A DNA stretch of 17,903 bases, from assembly GCA_015233515.1 (NCBI GenBank), contig JADFXS010000036.1:1-17903 (forward strand), given 5' to 3'. A program made the position numbers and the translations under genes. Position 1 is the first letter of the stretch. Every line of letters begins with the position of its first letter. Shown here one piece after another: positions 6,176 to 15,291 of this stretch. The stretch is from Deltaproteobacteria bacterium (GTDB lineage: Bacteria; Desulfobacterota; Desulfarculia; Adiutricales; JAGVGV01). The notes beneath the pieces are model-generated. The model was not told the DNA's origin. It saw nothing but the letters and a program-made list of their open reading frames with translations, and did not search any database.

Positions 6176-9100
6176 ATGAGCACCAACATCGAACCTTATA
6201 AACCGGAAAACCAAATCCGAGTGGTGACCGCCACTTCACTATTCGACGGCCATGACGCGGCCATCAACATCATGCGGCGTATACTTCAGGATACGGGCGT
6301 AGAAGTTATTCATCTGGGACACAATCGCTCGGTGAGTGAAATTGTCCTGGCCGCCATTCAAGAAGATGCCCAAGGCATAGCCGTGAGCTGTTACCAGGGC
6401 GGCCATATGGAATTTTTTAAATTTATAATTGATTTGCTCAAGAAATACGGCGCGGCCGGCATTCGGGTTTTTGGCGGTGGTGGAGGCGTGATCGTGCCTG
6501 ACGAAGCCAAGGAACTCGAAGACTACGGGGTGACCAAAATCTATTCTCCGGAAGACGGCCGACGTCTGGGTTTGCAGGGCATTATCAATCATTTGGTGCA
6601 AAGCCTGGATCAACCGGTTGATCTGGAAGGAATCTTGAACCAGATCCCCAGCCTCGCCGGCAAAGAACATCTGGCCGTGGCCGGATTCATCACCGCAGCG
6701 GAACGGGCCAAGATCGCCGGCGATGGTTTTCTGGCCAGATTTACCAGCCGGTTAGAGGAAGTTATTCAGAACCGTCCGCCTCGGATCATTCCCGTTCTGG
6801 GCATAACCGGGACAGGCGGGGCGGGGAAATCCAGTTTGGTGGATGAGTTGGTCACTCGCTTTCTCAATGATTTTCCCGATAAAAAGGTGGCGATCATTTC
6901 CGTGGACCCCTCGCGTCGCAAGACTGGCGGCGCCCTCCTGGGCGACCGTATTCGGATCAACGCCTTAAGTCGCGAGGGCGTTTACATGCGTTCCTTGGCG
7001 ACCAGGACCTCGGGTTCGGAAATATCCGAAGCCCTACCGGAATGCCTACTGGTGCTCAAAGCGGCCGGCTTCGATTTCATCATCGTGGAAACCGCTGGAA
7101 TAGGGCAGGGTGACGCAGCCATTGTCCCCTTGGTGGATGTATCGACTTACGTCATGACCGCCGATTTCGGTGCGCCATCTCAATTGGAAAAGATCGACAT
7201 GCTGGATTACGCCGATCTGGTGGCGATCAATAAATTCGATCGCAAGGGAGCTGCCGACGCTTTGCGGGATGTCCGAAAACAGTATCAGCGAAATCGCCGT
7301 CTTTTTCAGAGCGACCTTAAGGAAATGCCGGTCTTCGGCACCATCGCCGCCAGGTTCAACGACGATGGCGTTACCGCTTTATATTTATTTATTCTGGACG
7401 AGATCAAGCGTAAAACCGGAGTGACCTGGGTATCGTCTTTACCGCGACCGGCCAGCAAACAATCCAGCGCCAAATCCATTATCATCCCGCCGGAACGAAC
7501 CCGTTATTTGAGCGAAATCGCCGAAACCGTCCGCTATTATCATCGCTGGACCAATGAACAGGCTGATATCGCCAAGCGAATTTGGCAATTGGAAGGAGCT
7601 ATGAGCGAACTGGCTGACGACGATAATCATCTCAACCTCGGGCAGACCCTGATGCGGAAAAAGGCGACCCTGTCCGAGCGGCTCGACCCGCGTTGTCACC
7701 GTCTGCTGGAAGCGTTTCCGGAGCTTAAAAACCAGTATTCTTCCGATGATTTTGTCTACAAAGTCAGAGACAAGGAATATCGTACGCCGCTCTATCGGGA
7801 GAGTCTGTCCGGGACCCGTATTCCGAGGGTGGCCTTGCCTGGCTACGAAAATCCGGGAGATCTCTTGCGTTGGCTCCTCAGAGAAAACCTGCCCGGACAT
7901 TTTCCTTTTACCGCGGGCGTTTTTCCTTTCAAACGGACCGATGAAGACCCGACGCGCATGTTCGCCGGAGAAGGAGACGCGGCCCGGACCAATCGCCGAT
8001 TCAAATACCTGTCGCGGAATTATGAAGCCAAACGCTTGTCCACGGCCTTTGATTCCGTAACCCTATATGGACAAAATCCAACGGAACGGCCGGACATCTA
8101 CGGCAAAGTCGGCACCTCCGGAGTGTCGATCTGCACTCTGGACGACATAAAAGTACTTTATGGCGGATTTGAACTTTGCGCTCCCAATACCAGCGTGTCC
8201 ATGACCATCAACGGACCCGCGCCGATCGCCCTGGCCATGTTCTTCAATGCCGCGATCGGCCAGCAACTGGAAAAGTTTGAAGCCCAGAACGGCCGTCCGG
8301 CTGACCCCGGTGAAGCCGAACGAATCAAAGCCATGGTGTTGCGCAACGTCCGGGGAACAGTCCAGGCCGATATCCTCAAGGAGGATCAGGGGCAGAACAC
8401 CTGTATTTTTTCCATCGATTTCGCCCTGCGGATGATGGGGGACATCCAAGCCTATTTTATTGAAAACGAAGTGCACGGTTTCTATTCCGTGTCCATTTCC
8501 GGGTATCACATCGCCGAAGCCGGAGCCAACCCCATAACTCAAACCGCTTTGACCTTGGCCAACGGCTTCACCTACGTGGAATACTATCTGTCGCGAGGGA
8601 TGGATATAAACGATTTTGCGCCTAATCTCTCTTTTTTCTTTTCCAACGGAATGGACCCGGAATATTCGGTCATCAATCGGGTGGCTCGCCGCATCTGGGC
8701 GGTAGCTATGAAGCATAAATACGGCGGCGACGAGCGGTCCCAAAAACTAAAAGCCCACATTCAGACTAGCGGTCGGTCGCTGCATATGCAGGAGATTCAG
8801 TTCAACGATGTCCGCACGACCTTGCAGGCCCTGACGGCGTTGTACGACAACTGCAATTCGCTGCATACCAACTCTTACGACGAAGCCATAACTACGCCCA
8901 CGGAAGAATCCGTCCGGCGGGCCTTGGCCATCCAGTTGATTATCAATAAGGAATTCGGACTTTACAAGAACGAAAATCCCACCCAGGGGTCGTTCATCAT
9001 CGAAGAATTGACCCGCTTGGTGGAGGAAGCCATTTTGGCCGAATTTGACCGGATATCGGAGCGAGGGGGAGTGCTGGGCGCCATGGAGACCGGATACCAA

Positions 9101-9457
9101 CGGTCCAAAATTCAAGAAGAATCTTTGTACTACGAGAACCGGAAGATGGATGGCCGCCTGCCCATCGTCGGAGTGAACACCTTTATCAATCCGGAATCCG
9201 ATGCTGAAGCGGTCGCCGGCAAATTGGAGCTTTCGCGAAGCACGGACGAAGAACGGGTTTCTCAACTCCAGCGTCTGCGGGATTTTCAGAACCGAAACGC
9301 CGATCGGGCGCCGGAAGCCTTGCAGCGTTTGAAAAAAGTCGCCTTGTCCGAGAAAAATATTTTTGCCGAATTGATAGAAACGGTCAAATATTGCTCCCTG
9401 GGCCAAATCAGCCAGGCGCTGTATGAAGTCGGCGGACAGTATCGAAGGAACATGTAA
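6176..9457 (+). CDS. icmF: Fused isobutyryl-CoA mutase (B12 domain, G-protein chaperone, mutase)
   Basis: A 1093-residue adenosylcobalamin enzyme interconverting isobutyryl-CoA and n-butyryl-CoA in the cytoplasm. The N-terminal B12-binding domain (about 12-145) carries DGHD with the cobalt-ligating His26 and a GGGGV loop near 100. A MeaB-type GTPase domain follows, with GTGGAGKS (212-219), ETAGIGQ (305-311) and NKFD (352-355). The C-terminal mutase barrel (about 520-1093) contains [20 protein letters not shown] and [12 protein letters not shown]. At the two positions that separate this enzyme from methylmalonyl-CoA mutase it has Phe583 (Tyr in the latter) and Gln740 (Arg), the isobutyryl-CoA pair. 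I start at the ATG at 6176, with GGAGG 8 bases before it; an in-frame ATG at 6161 lies ahead of that ribosome site. The gene is complete and follows its probable TetR regulator. Confidence 0.95.
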   Translation: MSTNIEPYKPENQIRVVTATSLFDGHDAAINIMRRILQDTGVEVIHLGHNRSVSEIVLAAIQEDAQGIAVSCYQGGHMEFFKFIIDLLKKYGAAGIRVFGGGGGVIVPDEAKELEDYGVTKIYSPEDGRRLGLQGIINHLVQSLDQPVDLEGILNQIPSLAGKEHLAVAGFITAAERAKIAGDGFLARFTSRLEEVIQNRPPRIIPVLGITGTGGAGKSSLVDELVTRFLNDFPDKKVAIISVDPSRRKTGGALLGDRIRINALSREGVYMRSLATRTSGSEISEALPECLLVLKAAGFDFIIVETAGIGQGDAAIVPLVDVSTYVMTADFGAPSQLEKIDMLDYADLVAINKFDRKGAADALRDVRKQYQRNRRLFQSDLKEMPVFGTIAARFNDDGVTALYLFILDEIKRKTGVTWVSSLPRPASKQSSAKSIIIPPERTRYLSEIAETVRYYHRWTNEQADIAKRIWQLEGAMSELADDDNHLNLGQTLMRKKATLSERLDPRCHRLLEAFPELKNQYSSDDFVYKVRDKEYRTPLYRESLSGTRIPRVALPGYENPGDLLRWLLRENLPGHFPFTAGVFPFKRTDEDPTRMFAGEGDAARTNRRFKYLSRNYEAKRLSTAFDSVTLYGQNPTERPDIYGKVGTSGVSICTLDDIKVLYGGFELCAPNTSVSMTINGPAPIALAMFFNAAIGQQLEKFEAQNGRPADPGEAERIKAMVLRNVRGTVQADILKEDQGQNTCIFSIDFALRMMGDIQAYFIENEVHGFYSVSISGYHIAEAGANPITQTALTLANGFTYVEYYLSRGMDINDFAPNLSFFFSNGMDPEYSVINRVARRIWAVAMKHKYGGDERSQKLKAHIQTSGRSLHMQEIQFNDVRTTLQALTALYDNCNSLHTNSYDEAITTPTEESVRRALAIQLIINKEFGLYKNENPTQGSFIIEELTRLVEEAILAEFDRISERGGVLGAMETGYQRSKIQEESLYYENRKMDGRLPIVGVNTFINPESDAEAVAGKLELSRSTDEERVSQLQRLRDFQNRNADRAPEALQRLKKVALSEKNIFAELIETVKYCSLGQISQALYEVGGQYRRNM

Positions 9458-9465
9458 TTTGGTCA

Positions 9466-9496
9466 CCGCCGGCCGGGGTGTTCCATCGGCCGGCGG
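9466..9496 (+). terminator. Hairpin after icmF
   Basis: CCGCCGGCCG (9466-9475) and CGGCCGGCGG (9487-9496) form a perfect 10-base G+C stem around an 11-base loop, starting 8 bases after the icmF stop. No T run follows, so it may act as a pause or rho-assisted end or as an mRNA-stabilising structure rather than a classic intrinsic terminator. Confidence 0.6.
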
Positions 9497-9639
9497 ACCG
9501 CATTATGCGCCTGTTTCCCGCAATTCGCGCTCTATTGTAAATACATCCACTGAAAATAGGATAACTTGACCTGGACAGTTGAAGAGGGTTGAAAGATTTT
9601 AACTCCGGGTGTATGCGTATGCCCTACCGGCTCGGAACT

Positions 9640-9687
9640 GGTCCGCCATCATCGGACCGCGTCCGAAAAACATCGATAAGGTCGATG
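9640..9687 (+). other. Paired hairpins upstream of the yitT-like gene
   Basis: Within the gene-free interval 9497-9720 there are two short perfect hairpins: GGTCCG/CGGACC (9640-9645 with 9653-9658) and CATCGA/TCGATG (9671-9676 with 9682-9687). They precede the start codon by about 35-80 bases and could be a structured 5' leader. The interval matches no riboswitch class I recognise. I saw no strong promoter here. Confidence 0.3.
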
Positions 9688-9720
9688 GCGATTTATTTTG
9701 TATAGGTATTATAGATAGAG

Positions 9721-10638
9721 ATGAACGCATTGAATAAGCAAACCGACAGCGGCGAAATGAGCCGCAATGTCGCAACCAAAGGTCACACGTTCCCGTTCAA
9801 ACGGACTATTATCAGCTTGATGCTGATCATTATCGGCAGTGCTGTTTATATTATCGGCATGAAAGGTATCCTGATCCCCAAGCAGTTTCTCAATGGCGGT
9901 ATAACCGGCATCAGCATGATCATCCATTATCTGTATCCGAAACTCGGCTTGGGCTGGCTGTATGCCGTCTTGAATATTCCATTATTTATTATGGGGTGGA
10001 TAAATGTCAGCCGCAGGTTCATCCTTCTTACGGCTTTCGGAATCGTCTGGTTTTCTTTTCTGACGGAAGTAGCCCCTATTCCGGCCTTTCCCATGGCCGA
10101 TCCCATGATAAGCGCGATCTTGGCCGGTATCATTTGCGGTCTTGGCTTGGGAATAATCTTTCGCTCGGCCGGATCCGTGGGGGGCATAGATATTTTAGCC
10201 GTTTATTTGTATAAACGCTTCTCTCTGGGATTGGGACTGACCTCATTTTTGGTTAACGCCCTGATCCTGAGCCTGGCCGCGATCTTTTTTAACTTGGAAA
10301 TGGCCTTGTACACTCTCATATTTGTCTATACGCAATCCAAGTTAACCGATGCGGTCATTGTCGGATTCAGTCGGCGCGAAGCGGTTTTCGTAATTTCCGA
10401 TCGACCTAACGACATCGCCAAAGCCATTATGACCGACCTGAAGCGGGGCGTGACCTTCCTGGAAGGCGCCGGCGCTTATTCCGGAAAACACAAGGAAGTG
10501 ATTTTAAGTATCATCACCTTGACGGAGTTGGCCAGATTGAAAGAAATTGTCTTTAATATCGACCCTCGGGCGTTTGTCATCGTGAACGACACCGCGGAAG
10601 TCATCGGGGTCGGTCACGGAGAGCGGAAAATATACTAA
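9721..10638 (+). CDS. YitT family membrane protein (DUF161/DUF2179)
   Basis: A 305-residue protein with five or six hydrophobic segments between about 28 and 215. The typical family opening, GILIPKQFLNGGITGISMI, lies in the first third, and GSVGGIDILA further along. A soluble C-terminal DUF2179 domain (about 215-300) contains FVISDRP, RGVTFLEGAGAYSGK, DPRAFVIV and a final EVIGVGHGE. This matches the YitT family of inner-membrane proteins, common in bacteria and of unknown biochemical role, probably transport. Length is normal. The ATG at 9721 has only a weak ribosome site; an in-frame ATG at 9757 would still keep every membrane segment. It has no obvious functional link to icmF upstream. Confidence 0.88.
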   Translation: MNALNKQTDSGEMSRNVATKGHTFPFKRTIISLMLIIIGSAVYIIGMKGILIPKQFLNGGITGISMIIHYLYPKLGLGWLYAVLNIPLFIMGWINVSRRFILLTAFGIVWFSFLTEVAPIPAFPMADPMISAILAGIICGLGLGIIFRSAGSVGGIDILAVYLYKRFSLGLGLTSFLVNALILSLAAIFFNLEMALYTLIFVYTQSKLTDAVIVGFSRREAVFVISDRPNDIAKAIMTDLKRGVTFLEGAGAYSGKHKEVILSIITLTELARLKEIVFNIDPRAFVIVNDTAEVIGVGHGERKIY

Positions 10639-10644
10639 CCCTCA

Positions 10645-10664
10645 TGCCGGCCTGGGCGCCGGCA
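10645..10664 (+). terminator. Hairpin after the yitT-like gene
   Basis: TGCCGGC (10645-10651) and GCCGGCA (10658-10664) form a 7-base stem around a 6-base loop, 7 bases after the stop codon. No T run follows, so its strength as a terminator is uncertain. Confidence 0.4.
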
Positions 10665-10748
10665 CAACGAAGCATGAAAATGCTTAAATATAATATGGAC
10701 CATGCGACATACTCCGATAAATATGGAAAAAGAAGTAGTTTTTTCCCT

Positions 10749-10839
10749 GGTTCCCAAGCTCCAGCTTGGGAACCGCTTTTGAGGGAAGCTGGAGCTTCCC
10801 GGCTTTTCCTAGCTCCCAAGCTGGAGCTTGGGAGCTAGG
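10749..10839. repeat. Cluster of three related palindromes (REP-like)
   Basis: Three perfect inverted repeats lie side by side at 10749-10774 (12-base arms), 10783-10800 (8-base arms) and 10808-10839 (15-base arms). Each has a two-base CC or GG centre and shares the core AAGCT-NN-AGCTT. Arms begin GGTTCCC, GGGAAGC and CCTAGCTCCC. This arrangement is typical of REP/BIME-type elements mobilised by RAYT transposases; no transposase gene is in the window. They fill the gap between the yitT-like gene and the radical SAM gene and could fold into strong RNA stems. Confidence 0.75.
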
Positions 10840-10906
10840 TGGAACTCATTACCTAGATGCGGCGTTGTCAAGACCACTATTTGCATACTAACTATCTGGA
10901 CGTGGG

Positions 10907-12271
10907 ATGAAAGTTCTCCTCCTGTCACCTCCGGGTCGACACCAATACGTACGCGATTACTATTGCAGTAAAATCGCCAAAGCCGATTACAGCTATTCGC
11001 CCGTGGATTTGCTGTTATTGAGTGGACGGTTTCCGCAATCGGTTTTTATCGACGCCATCCAGCAGCATTTAAACGTTGAGGCCTGCTTGAACCGGATCAA
11101 GCAGGAGGCGCCACAGGCTATTATCTCTCTCGTAGCCAGCGTCTCCTGGCCGGAGGACAGATCCTTTTTGGCTAAAGTGAAGGCCGATTTGCCTTCCGTG
11201 CCGATCTTGGCCACGGGTGATGTCCTCTTGGAAGACGGACAACGTCTTTTACAGCAGGAAAAATGGCTGGACGCCATTATTCTTGACTTTACCAACGCGG
11301 ATGCGGTGAAATTTCTGGCCGGTGATTTCGACCATCTGGAACAGATGATCTTCCGGACGGTCGACGGCCGGATATCAACCTGCATCGCACCCCGTCGTCC
11401 AGGTCCGATAACGGACCTCCCGCAACCTCGTCATGAACTCTTTCTGAACCAGCATTATGCCTATCCTTTTGTCCGCCATCGCCGGTTTGCCACCGTGCAA
11501 ACCGATTATGGGTGTCCGTTTCCGTGTCGGTTTTGCGTCATGGGCTCGTTGAGTCATCGGGTCCGCCCGAAAGAAGAGGTGATAAAGGAACTGCGCGACC
11601 TGCGGCAGCGCGGCATCCGGGAAATATACTTCAACGATCAGACCTTTGGGGGAACGAAAAGACGATTAACCGACTTGTGTCAAGCTTTTTTGGATTCTAA
11701 TTTGTCCTTGGGTTGGTGCTGTTGGAATCGGGTCGATTTGGTGGCCGACCAACTGGAGCTTATGAAGCGAGCCGGTTGCCACACAATCATGTTCGGGGTG
11801 GACGCGGGCGACGAAGAAACATTGAAGCTGTACCGAAAAGGATATACTATCGACCAGGTTCGTCGAACCTTTGACCGATGCCGGCGCCTGGGAATAAGGA
11901 CATTAGGCACCTTTATTCTGGGGCTGCCCAGCCAGGACGGCCAGGCGATTAAACAGGTTATCGACCTGGCTTTGGAATTGGACCCGGATTTTGTGTCCTT
12001 CAACGTCTATGTTCCCCGGAAAGGCACATCGGTCCGGGCTGAACTGGCGGACGATCTGCCGGATGAAGAAACCGTCCTGGACCAAAGCGGGGCCATGGTC
12101 AAAGTATCCAAATGCGGGATCAGCCCGGAAGAGCTGAAAACATGGCGGGATCAAGCCGTGCGTTCCTTCTATTTGCGCCCGGGATATGTCTGGCGTCGGC
12201 TGGCCGGTATCCGTTCGTTCTATGATCTGGAAGTACTGATTCGGACCGCTTGGAGTATGATCTGGGGATAA
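10907..12271 (+). CDS. B12-binding-type radical SAM protein
   Basis: A 454-residue enzyme. The N-terminal half (about 1-170) looks like the cobalamin-binding-type Rossmann domain found in this family (MKVLLLSPPG opening, SLVASVSWPEDRSF, LATGDVLL), without the DxHxxG motif, as is common there. The radical SAM core follows with the cluster motif CPFPCRFC (Cys203, Cys207, Cys210), then IYFNDQTFGG, GWCCWNRVDL, IMFGVDAGDEETLK and GTFILGLP. It would bind a 4Fe-4S cluster and S-adenosylmethionine and carry out a methylation or rearrangement; the substrate is unknown. The neighbouring glycosyltransferase, 20 bases downstream on the same strand, suggests a glycan or lipid-linked substrate. Only a weak GTGGG ribosome site precedes the ATG, but MKVLLLSPP is a typical start for this family. 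Confidence 0.88.
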   Translation: MKVLLLSPPGRHQYVRDYYCSKIAKADYSYSPVDLLLLSGRFPQSVFIDAIQQHLNVEACLNRIKQEAPQAIISLVASVSWPEDRSFLAKVKADLPSVPILATGDVLLEDGQRLLQQEKWLDAIILDFTNADAVKFLAGDFDHLEQMIFRTVDGRISTCIAPRRPGPITDLPQPRHELFLNQHYAYPFVRHRRFATVQTDYGCPFPCRFCVMGSLSHRVRPKEEVIKELRDLRQRGIREIYFNDQTFGGTKRRLTDLCQAFLDSNLSLGWCCWNRVDLVADQLELMKRAGCHTIMFGVDAGDEETLKLYRKGYTIDQVRRTFDRCRRLGIRTLGTFILGLPSQDGQAIKQVIDLALELDPDFVSFNVYVPRKGTSVRAELADDLPDEETVLDQSGAMVKVSKCGISPEELKTWRDQAVRSFYLRPGYVWRRLAGIRSFYDLEVLIRTAWSMIWG

Positions 12272-12291
12272 TAATATGGTGAAACTGGACC

Positions 12292-13530
12292 ATGCATCCT
12301 GATGTAATGCGTAAAATCGACCGTTGGGTCGGCGTGCCTCTCTGTTTCGTTTTAACGATTTATGAACGGCTGGTTCGCTTATTCCGAAAAAATTCTGGTG
12401 CGGATGGACCAATCAAACGCCTTCTTTTTATTGAATTGGCCGAAGTCGGCGCTTTTGCCGTGGCCTACCCGGCCGTGGCCCATGCCCGAAGATTATTCCC
12501 CGGCGCGGATATTTTTTTCCTGACCTTTTCGCGCGGCCCGGAAATCATCCGTTTGATGGGGGCGGTCGACCCGGAAAATTTGATAATCATCCGCACCGAC
12601 AACTGGCTGACCTTTGTGTGGGATACGTGGCGCACAATCCGCCGGTTACGCCGGGAAAAGTTCGATGTGACTATAAATCTGGAAGTATATGCCCGATTCA
12701 GTACTATTCTAGGTTACCTGTCCGGGGCCGGCCGACGCGCCGGTTTTTATCGTTTTCATGAAGAAGGGGCCTATCTGGGCGACCTGGTCACCCATAAAGT
12801 TATTTATAATCCCCATCGTCATGCGGCGTATGCTTACGTGACTTTGGTGCAAGCGATCACCGAGAATCCGGACCACCAACCTCAGGCGAAAATCAATTTG
12901 GACCAAGTCAGCCTGGAATTGCCAAAACTGAAGAGCACTCCCGAAGCTCGACAGGTCATTCGTAAGCTTATCCAGGAGGCTTATCCGGCTCTGAACGACC
13001 ATCATCGGATTGTCCTGCTTAACCCCAATGCCAGCGATATGGTGGCCGCGCGCAGATGGCCGGAGGAATATTTCCTGGAGCTAGGTCGCGGGCTCCTGGC
13101 CGATAGCCGGACCCTGATCGTCTTTACCGGAGCCAAGGACGAAAGAACCAAAACAGAAACCCTGACTAGGCTCTTGGGGTCTGACCGGGTTATAAACCTG
13201 GCCGGTCGAACCACTTTGGCTCAATTGATCGACTTGTATAACTTCAGCCGACTTCTGGTGACCAACGATTCAGGGCCGGCTCATTTTGCTTCCCTGACCG
13301 ATCTGCCGGTCCTGGTGCTTTTCGGCCCGGAAACCCCGATTATCTTCGGTCCCTTATCGAATAAGGCCGAACCTCTATATCTGGGATTGGCTTGTTCTCC
13401 CTGCGTCTCGCCGTATAACCAGAAGAAATCCCCATGTCGAGACAACCTTTGTCTAAAAGGAATCCATCCCCGGGTTGTCCTGGCCAAGGCTAGGCGCATA
13501 CTGGAAATGGATTCCAAGGATGAAAGCTAA
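12292..13530 (+). CDS. Glycosyltransferase family 9 (heptosyltransferase-like)
   Basis: A 412-residue GT-B glycosyltransferase. The N-terminal acceptor domain begins near residue 42 (RLLFIELAEVGAFAVAYPAV) and includes FDVTINLEVYARFSTILGYLSGA. The C-terminal donor domain shows VLLNPNASDMVAARRWP, VFTGAKDE, NLAGRTTLAQLIDLY, LLVTNDSGPAHFA and VLFGPETP, the usual GT9 series. A Cys-rich segment near the end (CSPCVSPYN...CRDNLCL) is also found in many relatives. GT9 enzymes use ADP-heptose or similar donors to build lipopolysaccharide core or other surface glycans on the inner face of the cytoplasmic membrane; the donor is not predictable here. A 35-40 residue N-terminal extension precedes the usual start. 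Probably in one operon with the radical SAM gene. Its TAA overlaps the TAG of the convergent ProRS-like gene. Confidence 0.9.
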   Translation: MHPDVMRKIDRWVGVPLCFVLTIYERLVRLFRKNSGADGPIKRLLFIELAEVGAFAVAYPAVAHARRLFPGADIFFLTFSRGPEIIRLMGAVDPENLIIIRTDNWLTFVWDTWRTIRRLRREKFDVTINLEVYARFSTILGYLSGAGRRAGFYRFHEEGAYLGDLVTHKVIYNPHRHAAYAYVTLVQAITENPDHQPQAKINLDQVSLELPKLKSTPEARQVIRKLIQEAYPALNDHHRIVLLNPNASDMVAARRWPEEYFLELGRGLLADSRTLIVFTGAKDERTKTETLTRLLGSDRVINLAGRTTLAQLIDLYNFSRLLVTNDSGPAHFASLTDLPVLVLFGPETPIIFGPLSNKAEPLYLGLACSPCVSPYNQKKSPCRDNLCLKGIHPRVVLAKARRILEMDSKDES

Positions 13531-15242
13531 TCCAGGTATTTTTTTATCGCCTGTATCGCTTCTTCCCAAGTCAACATCTCCGCGGCGTCACCGGCCCGTA
13601 ATTTTAATTCCACCTTTTTTTCCGTCGCGGTCCGTTTGCTCATGGCCAGTCGGACGGGCAGACCCAGCAAGTCCGCGTCACCGAACTTTTCGCCGGCTCG
13701 AGCGTCCCGGTCGTCGAACAATGTTTCCAGCCCTTCTTCTTGAAGCTTTCGATACAATTCTTCCGCCAGGTTCCGGACCTCTTCCTTTTCCAAATTAAGA
13801 CCGACCAGATGGACGAGAAACGGGGCGATGGGGGTAGGCCATAAAATCCCGTTCCGGTCATGATGCTGTTCCACGACCGCGGCGATCATTTTCGTTAAAT
13901 CCAGTCCACAGCGACTTAAAAACACTGGTCGGGTCTTGCCGTCGGCATCGAGATATGTGCAATTGAATTTATCGGAGTATCGCGACCTGCTTTGAATTAG
14001 TTGTCCGATTTTCATTCCCTGGACTTCAGTAAGAAGACCGTCATGGCATCGGGGACATCCCTGATCCGGACGGGCCAGCTTGAAATCTCCGAAGATAGGG
14101 CGAGGGAAGTCTCGGCCAAAGTTGGCATTGATGTAATGGTAATCGGTCCGATTGGCGCCGCATTCGAAATTGACTCGGTTGTTGGTGTAATGATCCGCCA
14201 GGACGGTGACATCTTTCGGTAAATTAATCGGGCCGGCATAACCGACCTCCGCATCCGTCAATTCTTTGATAACGTCCGGTGCGGCCAGGGTCAAGGTGTA
14301 ACACTTCAGGAAAGCCTTGACCTTAGCCTCATTGACGTCGCAATCCCCACGAACCATGACGGCGACCACTTTCTCATCGGCCTGAAATATAAGGGTTTTG
14401 GTTGTAACCCAGACCGGAATTTTCAGGAATTCAGCCAAGGCGTCCACTCCGATCAGCCCGGGTCCATAAACCGCTTTCAAGGTTTTCATGCCTTGATCAT
14501 GGGGGTATACCGGCAATTTGGACTCGGCTTTTTCAATGGTCGCGGTGTAGCCGCAAGCCTCGCAAAGCAATAGCCGATCTTCTCCGTCGGCGGTAATGGC
14601 CACCAAATCCAGTCCCCGGCCGCCGTCTTCGTCCGAAGCCAGGCTTTCCGCCCAAACCTGTTTCAACTCCAACCCCTGGCCGATATGGTGGACGGTCGCC
14701 TTGATCAACCGGCAAAAATCTTCCGGGTCGACATCATATGCTTCAAAACCATAAGCTTCGCAAACCGTCGATTCCCTGGGGCGGATCAGTCCAAATCTGG
14801 GCCGGATGTCATCGTAGTATTGGGGACGAATCTGATAAACCAATTTTGATAATTGTTTATAGGAGTTGATTTCCCGGCGCATAATTTCGGACAACGCTTC
14901 CTCGGCGCCTAAACCAAGGCACAAGTAGCTGCCGCGTCGATCGCGAAAGGAGAACATCGAACCGTCGATGTCGGTATAGGGGGCCCAGCGCTGGGATTCA
15001 GTCCATAATTCCTTGGGCTGTAAAACCGGAATCGAGAGCTCCACCCCATCGGCTTGATTCATTTTGGCTCTGGCCATACCGATCAGTTTATTCAAGGTCC
15101 GGACAAACAAGGGCATGCAGGCGTAGAGCCCGGCGGATACCTGTTTGATGTAACCGCCCCGGAGGAGCAAGCGGTGAGAAGCGGTCTGGGCTTCCTTGGG
15201 GTCATCCTTGCATGTTTTGCCGATGTTGCGTGATAGTTTCAT
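13527..15242 (-). CDS. proS: Prolyl-tRNA synthetase homologue with altered active site
   Basis: A 571-residue bacterial-type ProRS with all domains: class II catalytic core (1-240 and 385-475), inserted editing domain (about 245-385, Lys282 kept in TTKTLIF) and anticodon-binding domain (about 475-571). The Cys pairs CEAC (227-230) and CPRC (396-399) and ending match ordinary ProRS. The active site does not. The usual GPTHEE reads GLGAEE (110-115). Motif 2 FRDE reads YYDD (142-145), losing the ATP-binding Arg. REFxMKDAYSF reads RESTVCEAYGF. GHIFxLGTKYS reads GQLIQSRSRYS. Motif 3 GCYGIGxxR reads SRCGLDLTK (443-451), so its Arg is Lys. It may be a non-aminoacylating paralogue or a much diverged enzyme. 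I choose the ATG at 15242 (GGAG 9 bases upstream, aligns with known starts); earlier ATGs, up to 15320, lie in or next to the promoter. Confidence 0.85.
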   Translation of the reverse strand: MKLSRNIGKTCKDDPKEAQTASHRLLLRGGYIKQVSAGLYACMPLFVRTLNKLIGMARAKMNQADGVELSIPVLQPKELWTESQRWAPYTDIDGSMFSFRDRRGSYLCLGLGAEEALSEIMRREINSYKQLSKLVYQIRPQYYDDIRPRFGLIRPRESTVCEAYGFEAYDVDPEDFCRLIKATVHHIGQGLELKQVWAESLASDEDGGRGLDLVAITADGEDRLLLCEACGYTATIEKAESKLPVYPHDQGMKTLKAVYGPGLIGVDALAEFLKIPVWVTTKTLIFQADEKVVAVMVRGDCDVNEAKVKAFLKCYTLTLAAPDVIKELTDAEVGYAGPINLPKDVTVLADHYTNNRVNFECGANRTDYHYINANFGRDFPRPIFGDFKLARPDQGCPRCHDGLLTEVQGMKIGQLIQSRSRYSDKFNCTYLDADGKTRPVFLSRCGLDLTKMIAAVVEQHHDRNGILWPTPIAPFLVHLVGLNLEKEEVRNLAEELYRKLQEEGLETLFDDRDARAGEKFGDADLLGLPVRLAMSKRTATEKKVELKLRAGDAAEMLTWEEAIQAIKKYLD

Positions 15243-15291
15243 GATCATGGGCTCCATAATGAATAATAGTTTTTCCGCCAAACTGTCCGGC

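Noticed and set aside
8063..8743. Long open frame (226 codons) antisense to icmF
   Set aside because: It mirrors the icmF coding frame in a G+C-rich gene, has no recognisable domain, and icmF itself is unambiguous across the region.
8747..9466. Open frame (239 codons) antisense to the 3' end of icmF
   Set aside because: Shadow of the mutase coding sequence; no family motif was recognised in its product.
10749..10839. CRISPR array
   Set aside because: The three units are palindromes of different lengths with short, irregular gaps, not constant repeats separated by spacers, and no cas gene is present.
11903..12412. Minus-strand frame spanning the radical SAM/GT9 junction
   Set aside because: It overlaps two well-supported genes on the other strand and shows no motif.
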